Shown: positions 14,277 through 21,053 of the stretch, one piece after another
Layout of the letters: each line of letters begins with the position of its first letter
Numbering within the stretch: the stretch's first letter is position 1
NCBI GenBank assembly: GCA_900764955.1
Contig: CAAFPY010000032.1
Span: forward strand, 1-21,053
Length of the DNA: 21,053 nucleotides
Reading direction: 5' to 3'
DNA from: an uncultured Collinsella sp.
Lineage (GTDB): Bacteria; Actinomycetota; Coriobacteriia; Coriobacteriales; Coriobacteriaceae
Program-made: the position numbers and the translations under genes
The notes under the pieces: generated by a model
Told to the model about the DNA's origin: nothing
The model's database searches: none
What the model saw: the letters and a program-made list of their open reading frames with translations, nothing else

Positions 14277-15404
14277 ATGAAGCGCATCCTTCTCATCGCA
14301 ACCGGCGGCACCATCGCCTCAGCGGAAGACGGCAACGGCCTCTCCCCCGCCCTCACCGGCGAAGAGCTGGCACGCAGCGTTCCCGAGATCGAGGGCCTGT
14401 GCGACCTCGACATCGTGCAGCCCATGAACATCGACAGCACGAACATGCGCCCTGCGGACTGGCTGCGCATCGCCGAGGTCATCCGCGAGGGCTACGACGC
14501 GCACGACGGCTTCGTGGTCCTACACGGCACCGACACCATGGCCTACACCGCGGCGGCGCTCTCCTATCTCATTCAAAACAGCCCTAAGCCCATCGTTCTT
14601 ACCGGCTCCCAACAGCCCATGGGCAACCCGTTCACCGACGCCAAGATCAACCTGTACCAGAGCCTCGTGTACGCGGCCGACGAGCGCTCGAGCGACGTCT
14701 CCATCGTGTTCGGCGGCTACGCGATTGCCGGCACACGCGCCCGCAAGCAGCGCACCATGAGCTTCAACGCGTTTGCCAGCGTGAACTACCCCGTGCTCGC
14801 GTACCTGCGCCAAAACAAGATCATCCGCAGCGGCTCGGTCGCCGTGGCTGCGGGATTTGCCGAGGGTGAGACCGCGGCGTCCATGGGCACTGCGCGCGTA
14901 GGCGCCGGCACGCGCGGCGCGGCAGCCGGGCAACGGACTGACGGCGAGGAGGCGCTCGGCGGCACAGCCCTTCCCATCCCCCGGTTTTACACTGCAGTCG
15001 ACAGCCGCGTGTGCGCGCTCAAGCTCACCCCCGGCCTGACCCCGCACATGTTCGAGCTACTCAAACCCGACTACGACGCCATCATCCTCGAAACCTTCGG
15101 CATGGGCGGCGTGCCCGAGCTCGGAGCCGACGGCGCTTCCTTCCAAAAGGCGGTCTTTAACTGGGTCGATTCCGGCCGAACCATCGTCATGACCACCCAG
15201 GTCCCCGAAGAAGGCCTTGACCTGGGAGTTTACGAAGTTGGCAGAGCATATGCCGAACACCCCGGCATCCTCAAGGGAGGCGACATGACCACCGAGGCAC
15301 TCGTGGCAAAGACCATGTGGGCCCTCGGGCAAACGCGCGACCCGCAAGAGCTGCAATCCCTGTTCTACCGCGCCGTCAATCACGACCGCGTGGACGAGCG
15401 GTAG
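14277..15404 (+). CDS. ansA: L-asparaginase, type I-like
   Basis: The enzyme hydrolyses L-asparagine to aspartate and ammonia. Family signatures are clear: IATGGTIAS with the catalytic Thr12 (residues 7-15) and the second signature VVLHGTDTMAY (80-90) with Thr86, Asp87. No signal peptide is present, which fits the cytosolic type I form. The 375 residues exceed the usual size by about 35-40; the excess is a low-complexity Gly/Ala/Arg-rich insert at about 197-231, between the two domains. The start at ATG 14277 has GGGAG upstream. The long frame upstream of it (from 12081) is the antisense of guaA and is not coding. No terminator with a strong T-run follows at once. Confidence 0.93.
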   Translation: MKRILLIATGGTIASAEDGNGLSPALTGEELARSVPEIEGLCDLDIVQPMNIDSTNMRPADWLRIAEVIREGYDAHDGFVVLHGTDTMAYTAAALSYLIQNSPKPIVLTGSQQPMGNPFTDAKINLYQSLVYAADERSSDVSIVFGGYAIAGTRARKQRTMSFNAFASVNYPVLAYLRQNKIIRSGSVAVAAGFAEGETAASMGTARVGAGTRGAAAGQRTDGEEALGGTALPIPRFYTAVDSRVCALKLTPGLTPHMFELLKPDYDAIILETFGMGGVPELGADGASFQKAVFNWVDSGRTIVMTTQVPEEGLDLGVYEVGRAYAEHPGILKGGDMTTEALVAKTMWALGQTRDPQELQSLFYRAVNHDRVDER

Positions 15405-15456
15405 CGCACCCGCGCATGCGGTAACGCCGCACGTGAGCAGGTGACGCGCGCACAAT

Positions 15457-15528
15457 CGCGACGTCCCGTGGCGGCGTGGGCGCGACGTCCCGTGGCGATG
15501 CAGGCGCGATATCTTGCACCAACGCGCC
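15457..15528. repeat. Tandem repeat, 24-bp period
   Basis: The 17-mer cgcgacgtcccgtggcg occurs at 15457-15473 and 15481-15497, and a degenerate third unit begins at 15505 (cgcgatatc), giving a 24-bp period. It lies in the 271-bp gap after the asparaginase gene. No gene is seen there. Confidence 0.6.
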
Positions 15529-15632
15529 CACGCATGCGACATCCGCCATACCTGACCCCTCTCATAATCGCCGAGGCGAGTCGGGTGCATATGGCGCCTC
15601 GCGCCTCCTTCGTCAAATTTAGTCCAGACGGG

Positions 15633-15664
15633 GCCCTATGCTCTTCGGCATAGGGCTTTTGTTT
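15633..15664 (+). terminator. Terminator hairpin directly before the ADP-ribosylglycohydrolase
   Basis: A perfect 9-bp stem, gccctatgc (15633-15641) with gcatagggc (15648-15656), loop tcttcg, is followed by ttttgttt. The next start codon is only 11 bases beyond the T-run, and the ribosome binding site (ggaggg) follows at once. It either ends asparaginase transcripts or acts as an attenuator in the leader of the next gene. The sequence aaatttagtcc just before it resembles the block before the EamA attenuator. Confidence 0.8.
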
Positions 15665-15675
15665 GGAGGGACATA

Positions 15676-16500
15676 ATGAGCACCTATGTATCTAACGCCA
15701 TCTATGGGCTCGCCGTCGCCGATGCGCTCGGCGTCCCCGGGGAGTTCAAGGCGCGCGGCACGTACCAGATCACCGGCATGCACGGGGGCGGTTTTCACGC
15801 TCAGCCCGCCGGCACCTTTAGCGATGACACATCGATGACGCTCGCCTGCTGCGACAGCCTCAAGCACACAAATCTGCACGTCGATGTTGATGACATGCGT
15901 GCGCGGTTTTGCAACTGGTGGCACGAGGGCGCATATGCCATCGATGGATGCGTGTTCGATATCGGCTCGACGGTGGCTCAAGCGCTGGCAGAAGGGCGGG
16001 GCCTCGCGGGTAAGCGCTCGTGCGGAAACGGGTCCCTCATGCGCATCGTCCCCCTCGCCTTTGTCCCCAACATCACCGACGAGGAGATCAAAGCCGTGAG
16101 CGCCATCACGCACGCGCATCCCATCTGCATGGAGGGCTGCGTGCTGTACGTAAGGCTCGCCCAGCAGCTCGCAGCCGGGGCAGACCCTCGTAAGGCGATA
16201 CACGCCCTGCCCGCACAAGGCGCATTCGAGCTCTTGCCCCATGTGGAGGAACTCAGCCTCGAAACCATTTCGTCAAGCGGCTACGTGGTCGACACTCTCG
16301 AAGCCGCCCTTTGGGCTCTCGTGCACACCAGCTCATATCGCGACTGCGTCCTGGCCTGCGCCAATATGGGTCGCGACACAGACACCGTCGCAGCGGTTGC
16401 CGGAGCGCTCGCCGGAATCGTCTACGGGTACGACGGCATTCCACGCGAATGGCTGCGAGCCCTGCGCGGTAAGGAGATCATCGAGGGCTGTTTATGGTAG
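15676..16500 (+). CDS. ADP-ribosylglycohydrolase family protein
   Basis: The 274-residue protein belongs to the DraG/ARH fold, which removes ADP-ribose from proteins or related substrates using two Mg ions. The metal-binding motifs are in place: FSDDTSM (48-54) near the N-terminus and GRDTDTVAAVAGALAG (232-247) near the C-terminus, with a GNGSLMR segment between. The length is normal. The ATG at 15676 has GGAGGG eight bases upstream. No partner ADP-ribosyltransferase or macrodomain gene is seen next to it. The position just behind a terminator hairpin suggests conditional expression. The substrate cannot be inferred. Confidence 0.9.
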   Translation: MSTYVSNAIYGLAVADALGVPGEFKARGTYQITGMHGGGFHAQPAGTFSDDTSMTLACCDSLKHTNLHVDVDDMRARFCNWWHEGAYAIDGCVFDIGSTVAQALAEGRGLAGKRSCGNGSLMRIVPLAFVPNITDEEIKAVSAITHAHPICMEGCVLYVRLAQQLAAGADPRKAIHALPAQGAFELLPHVEELSLETISSSGYVVDTLEAALWALVHTSSYRDCVLACANMGRDTDTVAAVAGALAGIVYGYDGIPREWLRALRGKEIIEGCLW

Positions 16501-16505
16501 CCCTT

Positions 16506-16545
16506 GCCCTGTGTAGCCCTGTGTAGCCCCGCGCAGCCCTGTGCC
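16506..16545. repeat. 10-bp tandem repeat, four units
   Basis: The unit gccctgtgta is repeated at 16506, 16516, 16526 and 16536, the last two with substitutions (gccccgcgca, gccctgtgcc). It lies right after the ADP-ribosylglycohydrolase stop. No function is evident. Confidence 0.6.
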
Positions 16546-16637
16546 ATGGGCCCGAGGGGGGGCGAATGGCACGCCGCACGGGGTAGGGATACAATTGCCG
16601 CACACGCCCCAACTATGAACGGCGCCAACAGCGGCAG

Positions 16638-17804
16638 GTGAGGTCTTTGACGAATTACGACAGCATGCGGCAAAAATACATCGACAGGCACCGCCGTCGC
16701 CATGGCGAGCGCCCGGCAAGCCAGCGAGCCTGGCGCGATGCCCAGAGATTCTTCCGCCGAACCTTCAACAATCGCGAAAACCGCGCCCCATACCATGTGA
16801 TTCGCAAGCGCTTCGTCAACGGCGCGCGGCTCACGGGCACCCACTTGTGCATCCTCATCGTCGCGATGATCATCGCATGCATAGGCCTCGACATCGATTC
16901 CGATATCGCCATCGTCGGCGCCATGCTCATCTGCCCGCTCATGGGATCGGTTCTCGCCCTCGCATACGGAACCGCCACCATGGATCGCAGCCTTGTGCGC
17001 GAGGCTCTAACCGGGCTCGCCCTGCAGATGGCCTTTTGTCTTGCCACATCGACCCTGTACTTCATGCTCTCCCCCGTTGCGGGCATGACGCCCGCCCTGG
17101 CGGACAATTCAAGCCCCACGGTATGGGACCTCCTGCTCGCCCTGGTGGGAGGCTTCGCCGGTGGGCTGGGCAACTCGCGCGACCAAGAGCCCGCCACGCT
17201 CATCTCGGGCGTCGCCGTCGCAACCGCCCTCATGCCGCCGCTGTGCGCAGCGGGATATGGACTCGCCGCATCCGACGGAGGGCTGTTCCTCAGTGCCCTG
17301 TACGAATTCGGGATCAACGTGGTCTTCATCGCCCTTTCGGCTGAAGTCGTGCTGTTGCTGCTCCACACCCCACTCAAATGCGACCTTAACGACGACGGGA
17401 TCGTCACCGCAGAGGAAGACGAGCTCGTGCACGCCGCATCCCGCAAGATCCGCTGGCGCATCCTCGCGGGAACGATCATCTTCGCCATCCCGTGCATCGC
17501 ACTCACCAGCAGCACCATCGCCTCGGCGCACGACGAAAACGCAGGCGCGACGGACTACTACGGTGCGGAGCAAACCGCGCGCGAACTCGCCGTGGTTTGC
17601 CCGGGCTTCGAACGCTATTCGATTGGAATGGAAGCCGATGCCTTGCCGGAGGGCAACACGCAGCGCGAAGATGCCGGGCGCCTTGTCGCACGCGTCGTGA
17701 CATCGAAGGCGCTCGCCAGCCACGAGCGCTCCATGGCAGAAGAGCTCATTCGCCTCGACGCGCCCGATGTCGAGCGGGTCACATTCGAGATAGAGGGCGC
17801 ATAA
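16638..17804 (+). CDS. DUF389 membrane protein with EF-hand-like loop
   Basis: A charged N-terminal stretch (about 1-60) is followed by six or so hydrophobic segments carrying the DUF389 features AIVGAMLICPLMGSVLALAYG (91-111; family hallmark) and ISGVAVATALMPPLCAAGYG. After the fifth segment lies DLNDDGIVTAEE (249-260), which fits the 12-residue calcium loop (D1, N3, D5, G6, V8, E12). A further membrane helix and a hydrophilic C-terminal domain end the protein. DUF389 function is unknown. The start is uncertain: GTG 16638, TTG 16647 (close behind GAGG) or ATG 16665 are all possible. The gene stands alone between the ADP-ribosylglycohydrolase and a convergent gene. Confidence 0.83.
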   Translation: MRSLTNYDSMRQKYIDRHRRRHGERPASQRAWRDAQRFFRRTFNNRENRAPYHVIRKRFVNGARLTGTHLCILIVAMIIACIGLDIDSDIAIVGAMLICPLMGSVLALAYGTATMDRSLVREALTGLALQMAFCLATSTLYFMLSPVAGMTPALADNSSPTVWDLLLALVGGFAGGLGNSRDQEPATLISGVAVATALMPPLCAAGYGLAASDGGLFLSALYEFGINVVFIALSAEVVLLLLHTPLKCDLNDDGIVTAEEDELVHAASRKIRWRILAGTIIFAIPCIALTSSTIASAHDENAGATDYYGAEQTARELAVVCPGFERYSIGMEADALPEGNTQREDAGRLVARVVTSKALASHERSMAEELIRLDAPDVERVTFEIEGA

Positions 17805-17871
17805 GGGCTCGCCCCACCGCACGACGTTGTGACGCCACGCCCGCCGCAGGCTCAAAGCCCAGCCGGCAGCC

Positions 17872-18342
17872 CTAGCAAACCACCTTGCACACATCTATCC
17901 ACGTGGCGCCCTGAACAACCTGCTCAAGCTCATCGGGGGTCAGGCGCACGGCGCTGTTCGAGCTCCCACACGCAGGGTACACGTACTCGAATCTGCGAAT
18001 AGACTCATCCAGGTACACCGGGATCCCCGCGGGGATGGCGAAGGGGCACACGCCGCCCGGCGCATGGCCAACCATACCTTCCACCCGATCGCCCGGAATC
18101 ATCTTCGCCTTCGTGTGAAACGCCGCCTTGAACTTGGGATTGTCGATCTTGGTGTCGCCCGCGGCGCACACGAGGACCGCGCCATCCCCCACCAGGAACG
18201 ACAGCGTCTTCACGATCTCGCCCTCGCTTGTGCCGGCAGCGTGTGCAGCCTGCGCCACCGTCGCAGACGGCTCATCGAACTCCAACACGCGGCCGGAGAA
18301 CCCGCGCTCATCAAGATATGCCTTCGCACGCTCAAACGACAT
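17872..18342 (-). CDS. YbaK/EbsC-type aminoacyl-tRNA deacylase
   Basis: The 156-residue protein has the YbaK/ProX fold: VAQAAHAAGTSEGEIVKTLSF, a strand with GAVLVCAAGD, KIDNPKFKAAF, and GHAPGGVCPFAIP followed by VYLDESIRRFEYVYPACGSS. These are family hallmarks, including the GGVCPFA segment and the G-x-x-x pocket. Members hydrolyse mischarged aminoacyl-tRNA such as Cys-tRNAPro or Ala-tRNAPro to keep translation accurate. It is convergent with the DUF389 gene and ends in a Cys residue after KVV. The ATG at 18340-18342 is the only well-placed start, though the ribosome binding site (GGAAGGG) lies somewhat far upstream. Confidence 0.9.
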   Translation of the reverse strand: MSFERAKAYLDERGFSGRVLEFDEPSATVAQAAHAAGTSEGEIVKTLSFLVGDGAVLVCAAGDTKIDNPKFKAAFHTKAKMIPGDRVEGMVGHAPGGVCPFAIPAGIPVYLDESIRRFEYVYPACGSSNSAVRLTPDELEQVVQGATWIDVCKVVC

Positions 18343-18393
18343 CGATTATCTGCCCTTCCGCCTGGTGTAGCGCTTCACGCCCCACGATAGCCT

Positions 18394-18444
18394 ATGCATC
18401 GCATTCTGTATATATGCCACGGCAACATCTGCCCCAGGAGCTAG
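18394..18444 (+). pseudogene. N-terminal remnant of a low-molecular-weight protein-tyrosine phosphatase
   Basis: The frame from ATG 18394 reads MHRILYICHGNICPRS and then stops at TAG 18442-18444. The first 13 residues are the classic start of LMW-PTP enzymes, including the first half of the active-site P-loop (C-H-G-N-I-C); the RSP that normally follows is altered. In another frame the sequence continues to a short Leu/Glu-rich tail ending at 18477-18479. The body of the enzyme is gone, so only a remnant is left in this 454-bp gap (18343-18796). Confidence 0.55.
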
Positions 18445-18526
18445 AACGCCTGACAAATGAGGGCTTATTGACAGCTTGAAAGATTCCGTACTCCAGTTTT
18501 ACACCACGGGGAGTTTCGCAAACGAT

Positions 18527-18560
18527 AGAGGGGCCGAGAGATGGAATTCTCGGCCCCTCT
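18527..18560. terminator. Strong hairpin, probable terminator
   Basis: A perfect 13-bp stem pairs agaggggccgaga (18527-18539) with tctcggcccctct (18548-18560) around an 8-base loop. The tails (cttcatc on the plus strand, atcgtttg on the minus strand) contain few T residues, so the reading direction is unclear. A TTGACA-like -35 lies at 18468-18473 upstream on the plus strand, which could make this the end of a short transcript. The remainder, 18561-18780, shows no gene I can support. Confidence 0.5.
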
Positions 18561-18796
18561 CTTCATCAAATGGCGCTGTTAATGAGTTCTCATCTTCTAC
18601 GGAATCCATCGACCATTCGGCCCGTCTTCAGCCGCAAGGGCTCTGTCCAGATAGCCCACGCGCCTTCGAGTTCACTGTGCCCTCCCGTCCGACCGAGTGC
18701 TCCATTTTGGGCCACATGGGTATGGGCGCGCGTCGATTTGCTCGACATACTTAATGTCGACAGCCCTGTGCAAAGGAGGACGTTTCCAAGGACGAG

Positions 18797-20125
18797 ATGT
18801 TTGCCATTAAATGTCAAAACTGCGGCGGCCCCATGTATTCGCACCAGGCAAAGCGCAGTTTTGAGTGCGCCTATTGCGGCTCGACCATTCCGTGGCAGGC
18901 CGATGCGGGGGAGCCCAAGAGTGCCTTGGGCATTCGCCATACGCCGCTGACGGTGGTTGACGGGCTGCTCAAGCTCACGCACGTCTCGCAGCTCGAGCGC
19001 CCAGAGGACCCGGACTGGTATTTCTTCAATTCGCACTGGCGCAATCAGTCGGTTCTGGAGCATCTGCTGTGGGAAGACCGCGGCACGGCGCAGGAGTTCC
19101 AAGAGGCGACGCACGTGAGCATTCCCTGCCCCTTCTGTGGCGCGTCCTTTGAGGGGTCATCGACCCAGCGCGTGTTTGAGTGCCCGTCCTGCGGCAACAA
19201 AATCGGTATGGCTGACCTGCTCAAGCCCGGCACGTTTAGTAAGCGCCTGACCATGGGCGTTGGTGCCGAATTCGTTCCCGAACAGGGCGTCCCCTGTGAG
19301 ATATCGCCGCAGCAGGCGCGTGCCAACGCACTGCAGCTGGTGCGCCAGTACTCCGATGCCTTTGCCGGTCACGATGTAGAAGACGCGATCCAAAACGACA
19401 TGATGCTTTTCTATTTTCCCATGGCGCTCGCGGACCTGCGCATGATGGCGTCCTTCCCGGACAAGGGCCTGAGCAAGGAGACCCTGGTGTACTACGAGGT
19501 GCTCGACTGGGCATATCCCAGGGCAAACTATCTAGACGTTCGCCTTATGGGCATTTTGGAGCCGTGGGACTTTGGCAAGGTGGGGCCGTTCGATCCCGCT
19601 ATGCAGGAAGGCGACTTCCGCGTCGTTTCCGTCGATGCGTCCACCAAGGACCAGGTGGTTATTGATAAGCTGGCGCTCGACGTTGCAGGCAACGATGCCG
19701 AGGCGGTGCTGGGGCTCAATAAAAAGAGCATCCGCGCCTGGGCACGCAAGGCCCGCAAACATAAGGATGGCCTGGTGATGGTGCCGGTCTACTTTGTCGA
19801 CCGCCCGGCGTCGGATAGCCGCGACGGTGAGCAAGTGCGCATCGCCGTGAACGGCCAGACGGGTCGTGCGGCCGCGGTAGTGTTCAGCGACAAGCGTGAG
19901 ACGCATGTGGTGGCACCGCTCAATCCCAACGTGATACTGTCGAGCGAAAGCACCGTGCACGCCACGCCCATCGAGGTCAAATACGTTAAATCGCCGTTCC
20001 TATACCAGATCGTACGCCGTGGAGGCGGCGAACAGCCGCGGCAGGTTGCAGCCGCAGCCGAGGGTTCCTACCGAGAGGAGAAGCCCAAACGCAAGGGCTT
20101 GTTCGGCGCGATTTTTGGGAAGTAG
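18797..20125 (+). CDS. Double zinc-ribbon protein of unknown function
   Basis: The 442-residue protein opens with a zinc ribbon (CQNCGG and CAYCGS, residues 7-29) and has a second one at about 115-135 (CPFCGAS and CPSCGNK). A long alpha/beta region without a recognised catalytic motif follows, then a basic C-terminal tail (KPKRKGLFGAIFGK) that could interact with membrane or nucleic acid. Related proteins are usually annotated only as zinc-ribbon domain proteins. The ATG at 18797 has AAGGA five bases upstream; a stronger AAGGAGG lies 17 bases before it with no start codon at the right distance. The gene ends in a clear terminator and appears to be monocistronic. Confidence 0.82.
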   Translation: MFAIKCQNCGGPMYSHQAKRSFECAYCGSTIPWQADAGEPKSALGIRHTPLTVVDGLLKLTHVSQLERPEDPDWYFFNSHWRNQSVLEHLLWEDRGTAQEFQEATHVSIPCPFCGASFEGSSTQRVFECPSCGNKIGMADLLKPGTFSKRLTMGVGAEFVPEQGVPCEISPQQARANALQLVRQYSDAFAGHDVEDAIQNDMMLFYFPMALADLRMMASFPDKGLSKETLVYYEVLDWAYPRANYLDVRLMGILEPWDFGKVGPFDPAMQEGDFRVVSVDASTKDQVVIDKLALDVAGNDAEAVLGLNKKSIRAWARKARKHKDGLVMVPVYFVDRPASDSRDGEQVRIAVNGQTGRAAAVVFSDKRETHVVAPLNPNVILSSESTVHATPIEVKYVKSPFLYQIVRRGGGEQPRQVAAAAEGSYREEKPKRKGLFGAIFGK

Positions 20126-20169
20126 GGAAGTGGTGCTGGTTAGTCTTATGACGCGATAGCTAGGGGCAC

Positions 20170-20205
20170 GGGGCGGCTCGCAGGAGCGCGGGCTGCCCGT
20201 TTTTG
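20170..20205 (+). terminator. Terminator of the zinc-ribbon gene
   Basis: A GC-rich imperfect stem (cggggcggctcgc with gcgcgggctgcccg) is followed by ttttt at 20200-20204. It lies 45 bases after the stop codon, the standard arrangement for an intrinsic terminator. Confidence 0.75.
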
Positions 20206-20228
20206 TGTTGCGAGGATATGGCATCCGA

Positions 20229-20362
20229 ATGGCCGTAGGGTCTCAGCTAAATGGCTATTTAGCTGAGGTTGCCGATGCCTTATTCACCGATGCATTTGGC
20301 AATCTTGAAGACAACGCCGTTCTTTCAGATATCGCTAAAATCACTATGGGTCAGTCTCCAGG
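20229..20362 (+). pseudogene. Fragment of a type I restriction specificity subunit (HsdS)
   Basis: The frame from ATG 20229 reads QLNGYLAEVADALFTDAFGN and then LSDIAKITMGQSP, which is the well-known junction of the HsdS conserved helix with the start of a target recognition domain. After GQSP the HsdS frame runs into unrelated residues, because the downstream DNA belongs to the FtsK-like gene in another frame. The fragment covers only about 45 of the usual 400 or so residues. Neither HsdM nor HsdR is in the window. It is a recombination or deletion scar. Confidence 0.7.
20242..20267. repeat. 11-bp perfect palindromic stem-loop inside the HsdS fragment
   Basis: The arms ctcagctaaat (20242-20252) and atttagctgag (20257-20267) are exact reverse complements around the loop ggct. 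The palindrome lies in the HsdS helix-coding part. Inverted repeats in hsdS genes are often the crossover sites of phase-variable inversion, but no partner copy or recombinase gene is visible here. Confidence 0.6.
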
Positions 20363-20868
20363 GAAACGGGCTGGGATCATACGAGATAGTTGTCGGAGTT
20401 GCCGCCTCACGGGTCGAAGACATCTCGAATGTCTCTTCGAGCATCAGCGCGAGCCTCTCCAGGCGCTTCGAGAGCTTTGCCGTGACCCAGACGGACATCG
20501 ACGTGGCATTCAACTCCGTAACGTTCGCCGTCGAGGACGCGACCATCGACCGGATACTGTATTGCGATAGCGTGGAAGACCTTCGCTCTAGCAAACCTCA
20601 TATCCTTGCTGTCCAAAAGGGCGCTTCCATCGATCTCTCGACGTCCGAGTCCATGCTGGTCGCAGGCAAGACAAGGAGCGGAAAGACCACGGGCATCATC
20701 GGGCTCCTTCTCCAAGCCCTTCTTGCCGAGCCCGATGACCATGGTTCCCGCGTAACGATCATCGACCCGAAGAGGGCGGAGCTTTCCCAGTTTCCCCATG
20801 TGGTGACGCTCGACGCAGACGGGGGCGGGCGCGCCGTTGAACTGCGCCCCGAACCTTGGACGCGATAA
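20350..20868 (+). pseudogene. Truncated FtsK/SpoIIIE-like DNA translocase
   Basis: The frame reads SLQGNGLGSYEIVVGV, a segment of about 90 residues, then STSESMLVAGKTRSGKTTGI with a P-loop (GKTRSGKT), and VTIIDPKRAELSQFPHVVTL, the start of an FtsK/SpoIIIE (HerA-type) motor domain as found in conjugative transfer proteins. The N-terminus is replaced by the HsdS fragment, in a different frame, near 20350-20362. The C-terminus stops at 20868 soon after the Walker A region, about 45 bp before an IS3-like end. The Walker B, the rest of the motor and any DNA-binding domain are missing. It is likely a leftover of an integrative element. Confidence 0.7.
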
Positions 20869-20913
20869 ATCATAGCCGCTACGCGGCCTCCCGAAGGGCC
20901 TGACCCCGGTGGA

Positions 20914-21053
20914 GTGAACTGCCTCCCATTTCTTGGACACAAGAAATGGGAGGCTTTCTTATGCCCGACGACTTGAGACTCAGATACGACGAAAGCATGC
21001 GCCGGATGGCGGCGGAGATGTTCGCCGGAGGGCGCGGCTACCATTCGGCGGCG
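20914..21053 (+). mobile_element. Left end of an IS3-like insertion sequence (runs off window)
   Basis: The sequence tgaactgcctcccatttctt followed by ggacac looks like the terminal inverted repeat of IS3-family (IS150 group) elements, which start TGAACTG and contain GGACA. A perfect 14-bp stem-loop (20921-20934 with 20941-20954) follows and could shield the transposase start from outside transcription. The reading frame of OrfA begins at 20961. The right end and any target duplication lie outside the window. Confidence 0.6.
20961..21053 (+). CDS. IS3-family transposase OrfA, N-terminal part
   Basis: The frame from ATG 20961 reads MPDDLRLRYDESMRRMAAEM and on to GGRGYHSAA without a stop to the window edge. 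This matches the beginning of a helix-turn-helix OrfA that binds the IS ends. The ribosome binding site GGGAGG at 20948-20953 is part of the hairpin stem, so start-site access should depend on folding. Only 31 residues are visible and the family call depends partly on the inverted repeat before it. Confidence 0.6.
   Translation, partial: MPDDLRLRYDESMRRMAAEMFAGGRGYHSAA

Noticed and set aside
15457..15528. Possible CRISPR array
   Set aside because: The units are 17 bp with 7-bp gaps, the third is degenerate and no cas gene is nearby; it is a simple tandem repeat.
17109..17894. Minus-strand frames across the DUF389 gene
   Set aside because: They are shadows: composition is typical of antisense GC-rich frames, while the plus strand shows clear membrane helices and DUF389 motifs.
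18590..19114. Minus-strand open frame overlapping the zinc-ribbon gene start
   Set aside because: No family features, and most of it is antisense to the zinc ribbon; it was not kept as a gene, though its non-overlapping part (18590-18796) could not be excluded as a remnant.

Overview
The window looks like a chromosomal segment of a high-GC Gram-positive gut bacterium, most likely a Coriobacteriia member (Collinsella-like). This rests on the overall GC-rich codon use, strong purine-rich ribosome binding sites and the mix of gene families. It is inference, because no rRNA or phylogenetic marker was compared. No tRNA, rRNA or CRISPR array is visible.

Left part (1-3072): the end of an unrecognised gene, a repeat-rich gap, a frameshifted nitroreductase, an EamA-type permease behind an apparent promoter plus attenuator leader, and a small ACT-domain protein. 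Accessory island (about 3073-12322): this stretch holds a decayed and an intact DUF4143-type ATPase, and an AlbA_2/HATPase regulator with a C-terminal winged helix. Divergent from the regulator, across a perfect 18-bp inverted repeat, lies a two-gene operon of a PHP-domain/SMC-like ATPase plus a 95-residue partner. The island continues with a 5'-truncated XRE regulator, an unrecognised 190-residue protein, a DinJ/YafQ-type toxin-antitoxin pair whose toxin has an in-frame stop, and an HNH nuclease. A 200-bp sequence occurs twice (531-727 and 5045-5245), and a short end motif occurs at four places next to broken or terminal gene ends, so the island appears to have been shaped by mobile-element activity.

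Housekeeping block (12405-20125): guaA (GMP synthase), a divergent type I asparaginase, an ADP-ribosylglycohydrolase behind a terminator-like leader, a DUF389 membrane protein carrying an EF-hand-like loop, a YbaK-type deacylase, a remnant of a low-molecular-weight tyrosine phosphatase, and a double zinc-ribbon protein. Right edge (20205-21053): a fragment of a type I restriction specificity subunit (HsdS) joined in a different frame to a truncated FtsK/SpoIIIE-like ATPase, followed by the left end of an IS3-like element that runs off the window.

The best candidate for an uncharacterised system is the regulator-operator-PHP/ATPase-small protein cassette at 5253-9633. Its defence role is inferred from domain content and neighbours, not shown. 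The sequence gives clear evidence of decay in several genes (nitroreductase, DUF4143 remnant, XRE, YafQ, phosphatase, HsdS/FtsK), although single-base sequencing errors cannot be excluded for the frameshift and nonsense cases.
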